64,000 nucleotides of DNA from JASLDZ01 sp038226305 (GTDB lineage Bacteria > Pseudomonadota > Alphaproteobacteria > Caulobacterales > Caulobacteraceae): assembly GCA_038226305.1 (NCBI GenBank), contig JBBRQN010000001.1, forward strand, positions 242,566-306,565, written 5' to 3'. The notes under the pieces are model-generated. The model made no database searches, was not told where the DNA came from, and saw only the letters and a program-made list of their open reading frames with translations. Positions 57,837 to 64,000 of this stretch are shown here, piece after piece (position 1 is the first letter of the stretch; every line of letters starts with the position of its first letter). The position numbers and the translations under genes are program-made.

Positions 57837-59489
57837 GTGACCGCCCACGCCGCCCTGACCGACCTGCAGACCCACAAGGTCGAGAACCAGCCCCCGGTGT
57901 TGGCGGACGTGAACCTGTTCGATGCCGATCCGGGCCTGGAGTCGGCGCTGGATCGGGCGGGTGGAGGCTGGGCGGCCAGACGCGTTTCGGCCTTCGGTCG
58001 TGCCGTCGGATCGGCCGAGACGCTGGCCTTGGGCGACCTTGCCAACCGGCATCCGCCCGAACTCCACGCCTTCGACCGCTACGGTGCCCGCATCGACGAG
58101 GTGGAGTTCCACCCCGCCTACCACTCCCTGCTGAGGCTGGGTCTGGAGGAGGAGACGGCCTCCATCGCCTGGACCTGCGATCGACCCGGCGGCCACGCGG
58201 CCCATGCGGCGATGACCTACCTCCTCACCCAGGCGGAGGCGGGGGTGTGCTGCCCCCTGACCATGACCTACGCCAGCGTGCCGACTATCCGCCAGAACGA
58301 GACCCTGGCCGCCGAGTGGCTGCCCCGCGTCCTCACCCCCGCCTACGACCCCCGCCCGGCTTCCGCGGCAACGAAGGGCTGCGCCACCATCGGCATGGCC
58401 ATGACGGAAAAGCAGGGCGGCTCTGACGTGCGCGCCAACACCACCCGTGCCGAGCCCACAGGGGTTGACGGCGAGTATGTGCTCACGGGCCACAAGTGGT
58501 TCTGCTCCGCCCCCATGGCGGACGGGTTTCTGACGCTGGCGCAGACCGACGTAGGCCTCACCTGCTTCTTCGCGCCGCGCTTCATGCCTGACGGGTTGCG
58601 CAACCGCATCTTCATCCAGCGGCTGAAGTCCAAGCTGGGCAATCGCTCCAACGCCTCAGCCGAGATCGACTATGCGGGCGCCCTGGCCTTCCGCATCGGG
58701 GAGGAGGGTCGCGGCGTGCCCGCCATCATGGAGATGGTGCGCCACACGAGGCTGGACTGCGCGGTCGCCTGCGCCGGGATGATGCGCTGGGGTGCCGTGA
58801 ACGCCGTGCATCACGCCGCCCACCGCCGCGCCTTTGGCCGCGACCTGATCGACCAGCCTCTGATGCGCCCCGTGCTGGCTGACCTGATCGTGGAAGCCGA
58901 GGCCGCCACCGCCCTCGCGTTCCGGGTCGCCAAGGCCTTCGATGCGCAGGATGAGGGAGAAGCCGCCTTCGCCCGCATGGCATCTGCGATCGCCAAGTTC
59001 TGGATCACCAAGCGCCTGCCCAACCACGCCTACGAGGCGATGGAATGCCTGGGCGGCAACGGCTTCGTGGAGGAGAGCGGGATGCCCCGCCTCTATCGCG
59101 AGGCCCCCGTGAATGCGATCTGGGAGGGATCTGGCAACGTCAACGCGCTGGACGTTCTGCGCGCCGTCGCCAAGGATCCGCGTACGCTGGAGGCCGTGCT
59201 GGCCGAGATCGACCTCGCCCGGGATGGCTGCACCGCGTTCAATTCAGCCGTCATCCAGCTGAAGCGAGACCTGACCGACGCCACCGACCGCGAGAGCCGC
59301 GCCCGCCGGATCGTGGAGTCGCTGGCGCTATGCCTGCAGGCGTCGCTGCTGATTCGGGGTGATGCGCCGGAGGTGGCCGAGGTGTTCGTCGCCGGCCGGC
59401 TTTCGGGAGGTATGCGCGGTTGCTACGGCTCGCTCCCCGGCGGCCTGCCCATCGGCCCCGTGATCGAACGCGCCCGCCTCCCCATATGA
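57837..59489 (+). CDS. aidB: AidB-type acyl-CoA dehydrogenase
   Basis: Encodes 550 residues; E. coli AidB has 541. The sequence follows AidB closely: GMAMTEKQGGSDVRANTTRAE, LTGHKWFCSAPMADGFLTLAQT, LKSKLGNRSNASAEIDY, RLYREAPVNAIWEGSGNVNALDVLR. AidB is a flavin-dependent acyl-CoA dehydrogenase homologue that binds DNA and belongs to the E. coli Ada alkylation response; its true substrate is debated. The start GTG 57837 has AGGAGA 11 bases upstream; another GTG at 57810 has no such site. The gene follows tRNA-Val by 110 bases; no Ada box was looked for successfully. Confidence 0.88.
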   Translation: MTAHAALTDLQTHKVENQPPVLADVNLFDADPGLESALDRAGGGWAARRVSAFGRAVGSAETLALGDLANRHPPELHAFDRYGARIDEVEFHPAYHSLLRLGLEEETASIAWTCDRPGGHAAHAAMTYLLTQAEAGVCCPLTMTYASVPTIRQNETLAAEWLPRVLTPAYDPRPASAATKGCATIGMAMTEKQGGSDVRANTTRAEPTGVDGEYVLTGHKWFCSAPMADGFLTLAQTDVGLTCFFAPRFMPDGLRNRIFIQRLKSKLGNRSNASAEIDYAGALAFRIGEEGRGVPAIMEMVRHTRLDCAVACAGMMRWGAVNAVHHAAHRRAFGRDLIDQPLMRPVLADLIVEAEAATALAFRVAKAFDAQDEGEAAFARMASAIAKFWITKRLPNHAYEAMECLGGNGFVEESGMPRLYREAPVNAIWEGSGNVNALDVLRAVAKDPRTLEAVLAEIDLARDGCTAFNSAVIQLKRDLTDATDRESRARRIVESLALCLQASLLIRGDAPEVAEVFVAGRLSGGMRGCYGSLPGGLPIGPVIERARLPI

Positions 59490-59523
59490 GTGGCAAGTCC
59501 CCTCCCAGCCGAAAGCCCTGATC

Positions 59524-60030
<507 letters not shown>

Positions 60031-60034
60031 CGGA

Positions 60035-60697
60035 TCAGCCCCCGGCTTCCGCAGCGAGGCCGCGGGCGCGTTCCGCCTTCCACGCCGCCTCGACCGCGGC
60101 CTGCAGGTCGCCGGAGACGCCACGCTTCTGCAGCGAAAGCCCCAGAAGCGTGGCCTTGCGCCCACCGAACAGACCGGCTTTGCGCACTGCATAGCCTGCG
60201 GCGTAGAGCGAGCGATCCTCCCGCGGCTCGCCATCCTCGATGTATCGGGTGACGACACCGACGGGCAGAACCCCCTCCCCGGTCGATCCGCCCACCGCCA
60301 CCTTCAGCCCGCCGTCGAACCACGCCAGCGCGATCTGGGGCCGTGCCGCGGTCACCTCCATCGGATGGCCCAGCACCGGCTTGGGGAACAGGTAGCGCTG
60401 CGACTGCACCGCCTGCCCAGCACCCAAGGTCGAGAGCGTGATCCGCGACCCGTCGGCCTGAGCCTCTCCGGTGAGCACCAGCGCCGTGCGAGCCTGTTCG
60501 CGACGCGCTTCGGCCGTGCGCCGTGCCGCCTCCTGCCCGCGTTCGCGGTGCGCGTCCCAATAGCCGAGGCCTGCGATCATAAGGGCGCAGACCCCCACCA
60601 CCTCGCCGATGGTCGCCCATCGCCTTCGCCACCACGGCCGCTTCGTTTCGGCCGCCAGCTCTAGCGCTTCGAGGGTCGGCGGTTCTGGATCGCTCAT
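60035..60697 (-). CDS. Membrane-anchored protein of unknown function
   Basis: Encodes 220 residues. A short acidic N-terminus, a basic stretch (KRPWWRRRW), one membrane helix about 29-48 (IGEVVGVCALMIAGLGYW) and a large, probably periplasmic, soluble domain. No recognised family. Internal Arg-rich segment RERGQEAARRTAEARREQA just after the helix looks like a short coiled coil. Convergent with msrB, and 40 bases before the protease gene on the same strand. Confidence 0.72.
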   Translation of the reverse strand: MSDPEPPTLEALELAAETKRPWWRRRWATIGEVVGVCALMIAGLGYWDAHRERGQEAARRTAEARREQARTALVLTGEAQADGSRITLSTLGAGQAVQSQRYLFPKPVLGHPMEVTAARPQIALAWFDGGLKVAVGGSTGEGVLPVGVVTRYIEDGEPREDRSLYAAGYAVRKAGLFGGRKATLLGLSLQKRGVSGDLQAAVEAAWKAERARGLAAEAGG

Positions 60698-60737
60698 GCT
60701 CCTAGGATAACGCCCCGCGCGAGGGGGGAGAATAGAA

Positions 60738-61787
60738 TCACGGCACCAGCACTCCCACCGGACCGTCAGGCGTCGGCACGCGGGGCTTCACCCCGACCGT
60801 CCCTTGAGCCGGATCGTAAAGCACCGACCAGGCGAAATAGGGCAGGAGCCCAGCGTAGATCGCCTGCGGACCATTTCCCTCCCCGTCGTGTCCGTCGCGG
60901 AAGGTCAAGTGCGAGGCCTGGGGCCGCCGGTCGGTCTCGAAGGTTGCGGCCGCCACGGGCTTGCCGGCCTCCGCCAGGATGAGTGATGCGGGAGTCTGCG
61001 GCGACCACACGGAGCCCGTGTTCTTCACCTCCACGGTCAAGCCGGGGGCGCCGCAGTCCATCAGCACGGCACCGCACAGGGTCTGGCCACTGCGCATATT
61101 CTTCACGCAGCCCGCGACGGCGTCGTGCAGTCCGCCCTCCTGCCTTCCGAACTGGGGCAGGACGTGCAGGCGCGCATAGCCCGCGACCTCCTCGTCCGTG
61201 GGGTTCAGGACGATGCGGCCGGGCGTCCCCTCGCCGGGGCGGGGAAGGTCGACGATCCAGCGCCGCACGCCGATGCTGCTGAGCAAGCTGGGTATCTTGG
61301 CGTCGGCCATGTTGATCCCGAGGATCGCCTTGAACCCCTCCCCCTTCAGCCCGTCGCCCTGGATGCCGTAGTCGGAAAGCGGAATACGAGATGCAGGGCA
61401 GCGCGGCAGGTTAGGCGTACAACCGACGGTCCGAACGAGTTGCACCCGCGTCTGCCTTGCTATTCCGCCGACGGTGACGGTGGCCGAGCCAGTCACACCG
61501 TCGAGCTTCGCGCCGGAGCCATAGGCGTAACTATCGCCTTGCGAAGTCGCCTTGGCGTCGGTGTCAGCCAGTACGCCGGGAAGGATGCGCAGGCCGGACG
61601 ACCCGGTGTCGAGACCTGCATCGATGGCCGTCTCCCCGACCGTGATCGGCACGGCGTAGCGGCGGGCACCGTCGCTGAGCACCACCTCCCGGATCGGCAC
61701 CTCGGATCGCGGGGCCTGCGCATGGGCCACCCCGGTGGCAAGCATCAGACCCGCACAACAGGCCAAGGCGACACTATGGAAACGCAC
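60738..61787 (-). CDS. Secreted pepsin/retropepsin-like aspartic protease
   Basis: Encodes 349 residues. A signal peptide about 1-23 (ALACCAGLMLATGVAHA, cut before Q24) is followed by a domain whose first catalytic motif is LDTGSSGLR with Asp60, and a second, VLMDCGAPGLTV with Asp244, at the spacing expected of a two-domain pepsin-like fold. Segment GEGFKAILGINMAD resembles the pepsin flap-following G-I-L-G strand. Bacterial pepsin homologues and DUF3443 proteins show similar patterns; I cannot separate these. The start is GTG 61787 with GGAGGG seven bases upstream; an ATG at 61829 would add 14 non-signal residues. Six cysteines after the signal suggest disulfides. Divergent from the glycine-zipper gene. 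Confidence 0.7.
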   Translation of the reverse strand: MRFHSVALACCAGLMLATGVAHAQAPRSEVPIREVVLSDGARRYAVPITVGETAIDAGLDTGSSGLRILPGVLADTDAKATSQGDSYAYGSGAKLDGVTGSATVTVGGIARQTRVQLVRTVGCTPNLPRCPASRIPLSDYGIQGDGLKGEGFKAILGINMADAKIPSLLSSIGVRRWIVDLPRPGEGTPGRIVLNPTDEEVAGYARLHVLPQFGRQEGGLHDAVAGCVKNMRSGQTLCGAVLMDCGAPGLTVEVKNTGSVWSPQTPASLILAEAGKPVAAATFETDRRPQASHLTFRDGHDGEGNGPQAIYAGLLPYFAWSVLYDPAQGTVGVKPRVPTPDGPVGVLVP

Positions 61788-61980
61788 GGCAAAACCCTCC
61801 GCTTCGCTGGACTGCAGGCGATCATTCACCCCGGTGTTGCCCCGGTGTGACCGGCTCGCCCCGATTTCGCCTGGATGAAGCGTAGCTGAACGCGCCCCTC
61901 GGAACTGGTTCAGAGGCGGGAGCTCATAACCCCCTCAACGCCGGGACACCCCGCCGCCAACGCCTCGAGGAGGGGCCGCC

Positions 61981-62460
61981 ATGATCACCACCAATCGCTT
62001 CACCCGTCTCGCCGCCATCGCCGCCGTAGGCGCGTCCCTCGCCCTGCCGGCCGCGGCCCATGCCGCCGACCGCAAGGCCCAGAACGCCATCATCGGCGCC
62101 CTCGTGGGCGCGGCTGCGGGCGGCCTGATCGGTGGCGACGCCACGGGCGCCCTGGTCGGCGCGGGCGCCGGAGCCTTCCTGGGGGCCGCCACCACGAACG
62201 GCCACCGCGACTATCGCTCGAACTACAGCCAGCGGAACTATCGCGGTTCGAGCTATGGCCAGCGCGGCTACGACCAGCGGTCGTACGGCTACGCCCAGCC
62301 CACCTACGGCTATGGCCAGACCTACGGCCAGCCGAGCTACGCCCGGTCGGGCTACGGGCAACAGGGCTACGGGCAGCAAGGCTATGGGCAGTCGGCTTAC
62401 GGCTACCAGCCGCAGGAGTACCGCACCTCCTACGCGCAGCGCTACGGCTACGGCCGCTGA
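61981..62460 (+). CDS. Secreted glycine-zipper protein with Tyr/Gly/Gln-rich tail
   Basis: Encodes 159 residues. Signal peptide about 1-28, a glycine-zipper segment about 36-72 (IIGALVGAAAGGLIGGDATG and ALVGAGAGAFLGAAT) of the 17-kDa-antigen type that can insert in membranes or pack as helices, then an 85-residue low-complexity tail with about 20 tyrosines in SYGQ, GYGQQ and YGYGQ units. The tail composition resembles prion-like and phase-separating proteins. Function unknown. GAGGAGG lies seven bases before the ATG. Followed by a terminator. Confidence 0.85.
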   Translation: MITTNRFTRLAAIAAVGASLALPAAAHAADRKAQNAIIGALVGAAAGGLIGGDATGALVGAGAGAFLGAATTNGHRDYRSNYSQRNYRGSSYGQRGYDQRSYGYAQPTYGYGQTYGQPSYARSGYGQQGYGQQGYGQSAYGYQPQEYRTSYAQRYGYGR

Positions 62461-62509
62461 AGCCATCCATCGTTTTCCCCTTATGCATGCCCCTGATGGA
62501 TGCGGGGGG

Positions 62510-62535
62510 GCGGGTCCGAGAGGGCCCGCCTCTTT
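62510..62535 (+). terminator. Terminator of the glycine-zipper gene
   Basis: GCGGGTCC pairs with GGGCCCGC (one wobble) around a GAGA loop and is followed by CTCTTT. A larger inverted repeat CATCCATC/GATGGATG precedes it at 62464-62502. Confidence 0.55.
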
Positions 62536-62582
62536 GCGCAGGCGTGGGCCGCTGCGCTAGCCTTCCGCAGGGGGGAACGACG

Positions 62583-63173
62583 ATGCATCAGGTTCTGGAG
62601 TTCGCGACGCACCACACCAGCCAGGGGCTAAGCCTGGCGACGACGCTTACGGCGGGTCTGTTCACCCTCTTCGCCTGGCTGACCACCCAGCGCGACAAGG
62701 CCCGCAAGCGCGATCACGAACTCTTCGACTGGGGCTGCGATGTGATCCGCACCATGTCAGAGATCGAGACCCAGGCTGCAGAGATCAGGGCCGGCGAGGT
62801 CGGCCAGCCCCTCCCCGCCAAAGGGCGCGAGACGCTGCTCGACCTGAAGTCGCGCTCGTCGGCCCTGGTGGACCAAGGGCGGCTGTTCTTCCCCAATGTG
62901 AAACAGTCGCGCCGCCAGCGCGCCGACGGAACGGCCGCCTTCAAGGGCACCCGGGTGGCGGTGCTGGACGAGGTGGTGCGCGCCTTCATGGTGGCCCGCC
63001 ACCTGTGCGACCACGGCCCGCCGCAGGATGAGGTGCTGCGCGAGCAGATGCGCCGCGCCCGCCGCCGCTTCGTCACCCACCTGCAGCGCGAGATGGGCCG
63101 CTCGCTCCGCCGCCCGCCGGTGGACGCCGCCGGGGAAAGCGTGCCGCGCGATCCGTATCAGTGGGAGCGCTGA
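62583..63173 (+). CDS. Membrane protein of unknown function
   Basis: Encodes 196 residues. One N-terminal membrane helix about 18-38 (LATTLTAGLFTLFAWL) and a cytoplasmic, charged helical domain rich in Arg and Glu (QRDKARKRDHELFDW, REQMRRARRRFVTHL). No recognised family. Start ATG 62583 with AGGGGGG nine bases upstream; the longer in-frame ORF from 62487 runs through the terminator of the preceding gene. GGGCGACGG-type codon use is like the neighbours. Confidence 0.72.
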   Translation: MHQVLEFATHHTSQGLSLATTLTAGLFTLFAWLTTQRDKARKRDHELFDWGCDVIRTMSEIETQAAEIRAGEVGQPLPAKGRETLLDLKSRSSALVDQGRLFFPNVKQSRRQRADGTAAFKGTRVAVLDEVVRAFMVARHLCDHGPPQDEVLREQMRRARRRFVTHLQREMGRSLRRPPVDAAGESVPRDPYQWER

Positions 63174-63288
63174 CGGGCGCAGCGCCCAGGGCCGCGTTGG
63201 TGCCTCACGGAACAAACCCACCCCGCAACCGTATCCATAAGCGATCCAGACGCCCTTCGCGCCGCGGCGCCCCTCTTTGGTGAGCCCT

Positions 63289-63612
63289 ATGAACACGACT
63301 AGCGCCAAGACCGCCGCCATCGCCAGCGTGCTGCTGTTCACCCTCGCAGGCTGCGCCGCAGGATCGACGGACGCTCACGCCGCGGCCGCAGGCGGGCTGA
63401 TCCCCGAGTTCTTCCTCGGCCTTTGGCACGGCCTGATCGCGCCGGTGACGCTGATCATGGAGATCGTGAATTGGCTCCTGCCGCACGTCCTGCCGTGGAA
63501 GCCGCAGATGTTCGAATCGGGCACCGGCGTCGCCTACGATATCGGCTTCTTCCTCACCGTCTCCGGCGGACCCCACTTCATTCTCTATAGCCGCCGCCGC
63601 TTCCGCCGCTGA
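63289..63612 (+). CDS. Small lipoprotein of unknown function
   Basis: Encodes 107 residues. A lipoprotein signal peptide ends in the lipobox LAGC with Cys22. Two hydrophobic stretches follow (GLWHGLIAPVTLIMEIVNWLL and GVAYDIGFFLTVSGG), and the protein ends in a basic tail (SRRRFRR). The latter part looks like a membrane segment, unusual for a soluble lipoprotein. Start ATG 63289 with GGTGAG upstream (a TTG at 63277 is also in frame). Converges on pccB with 13 bases between. Confidence 0.75.
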   Translation: MNTTSAKTAAIASVLLFTLAGCAAGSTDAHAAAAGGLIPEFFLGLWHGLIAPVTLIMEIVNWLLPHVLPWKPQMFESGTGVAYDIGFFLTVSGGPHFILYSRRRFRR

Positions 63613-63625
63613 GCGCTAGTTTAGC

Positions 63626-64000
63626 TCAGAGCGGGATATTATCGTGCTTCTTCCACGGGTTGCTCAGCTCCTTCGTCCGCAGTGATCGCAGCGCGCGCAC
63701 GACCCGACGCCGGGTGCCGTGGGGCATGATTACGTCGTCGATATAGCCGAGGGAGGCTGCGACGAAGGGGTTGGCGAATTTCGCTTTGTATTCGGCTTCG
63801 CGCGCGGCGAGCTTCTCTGCGTCCTTGGCGTCGGCGCGGAAGATGATCTCCACCGCCCCCTTGGCACCCATCACGGCGATTTCGGCGGTGGGCCAGGCGT
63901 AGTTCACATCTCCGCGCAGGTGCTTGGAGCTCATCACGTCGTAGGCGCCGCCATAGGCCTTGCGGGTGATGACGGTGACCTTGGGCACGGTGGCTTCGGC
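63626..64000 (-). CDS. pccB: Propionyl-CoA carboxylase beta subunit, C-terminal part
   Basis: The last 124 codons only; the gene continues beyond position 64000. The carboxyltransferase domain ends with VPKVTVITRKAYGGAYDVM, HLRGDVNYAWPTAEIAVMG and ANPFVAASLGYIDDVI, and the C-terminus ends RKHDNIPL-like (WKKHDNIPL) as in PccB. It carboxylates propionyl-CoA to methylmalonyl-CoA with a biotinylated alpha subunit; mce, which acts next in that pathway, is in this window at 20219. Confidence 0.9.
   Translation of the reverse strand, partial: AEATVPKVTVITRKAYGGAYDVMSSKHLRGDVNYAWPTAEIAVMGAKGAVEIIFRADAKDAEKLAAREAEYKAKFANPFVAASLGYIDDVIMPHGTRRRVVRALRSLRTKELSNPWKKHDNIPL

Noticed and set aside
61901..61930. 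GGAAC motif as an ECF (general stress) promoter for the glycine-zipper gene
   Set aside because: The expected CGTT at 16-17 bases downstream is absent, so the match is only half of the consensus.

Overview
The window is a GC-rich, densely packed chromosomal segment of an alphaproteobacterium, most likely of the order Caulobacterales (Caulobacter, Phenylobacterium or a close relative). The evidence is the gene order (lpxD-skp-bamA-rseP-dxr-cdsA-uppS-frr / pyrH-tsf-rpsB / dnaE / lolDC-proS / mce-rnj-coaX-birA-nuoN..A / hup-lon), an editing-domain-free ProS, a type III pantothenate kinase, RNase J, a class II DAHP synthase, an Oar-like TonB receptor, and a 29-codon gene under a GTTC-N7-GTTC SOS box that matches the Caulobacter division inhibitor SidA in size, predicted membrane helix and control. 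Nearly everything is ordinary housekeeping DNA. I see no insertion sequence, prophage, CRISPR array or rRNA.

Layout. Positions 1-9109 (minus strand) hold the envelope biogenesis block: lpxD (cut by the window edge), the periplasmic chaperone skp, bamA, the site-2 protease rseP, dxr, cdsA, uppS, frr and pyrH. A strong terminator at 9187-9225 separates this block from rpsB-tsf (9244-11090). Next come dnaE (11277-14735), the tiny sidA-like gene (14773-14862) with its SOS promoter, an MFS transporter, and lolD-lolC-proS. After DUF1467 and methylmalonyl-CoA epimerase (mce), a lone plus-strand FkbM methyltransferase interrupts the minus-strand order. RNase J, coaX and birA then lead into the complete 14-subunit complex I operon (nuoN at 24999 to nuoA at 40383, transcribed A to N). 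Two small unknown membrane-protein genes lie inside it, one after nuoD and one after nuoE.

Positions 40574-43649 are the most island-like part. tRNA-Asp(GUC) and tRNA-Val(UAC) point their 3' ends at each other, and between them sits a two-gene plus-strand cassette: an ATP-grasp ligase-like protein and a group II PLP-dependent decarboxylase. This looks like a small undescribed biosynthetic unit. It is followed on the minus strand by HU and Lon, a large TonB-dependent receptor, class II DAHP synthase, an O-antigen-ligase-like membrane protein, glutathione reductase, rpiA and glmU.

The last 7 kb (56838-64000) has mixed strands: gph, tRNA-Val(CAC), an AidB-type acyl-CoA dehydrogenase, msrB, an unknown membrane-anchored protein, a secreted pepsin-like aspartic protease, a glycine-zipper protein with a Tyr/Gly/Gln-rich tail, two small envelope proteins of unknown function, and the C-terminal end of propionyl-CoA carboxylase beta.

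How the genes work together. The first third builds the envelope (lipid A, outer membrane protein insertion, isoprenoid and phospholipid precursors, lipoprotein export) beside core translation and replication. The middle supplies respiratory NADH oxidation and cofactors (biotin ligation, CoA). Mce and PccB both belong to propionate/methylmalonyl-CoA metabolism. The most interesting points are the sidA-like SOS gene, the ATP-grasp/PLP-decarboxylase pair between two tRNAs, the Arg-to-Pro change in the BamA loop-6 motif, the accessory membrane genes in the nuo operon, and the pepsin-like protease next to the low-complexity glycine-zipper protein.
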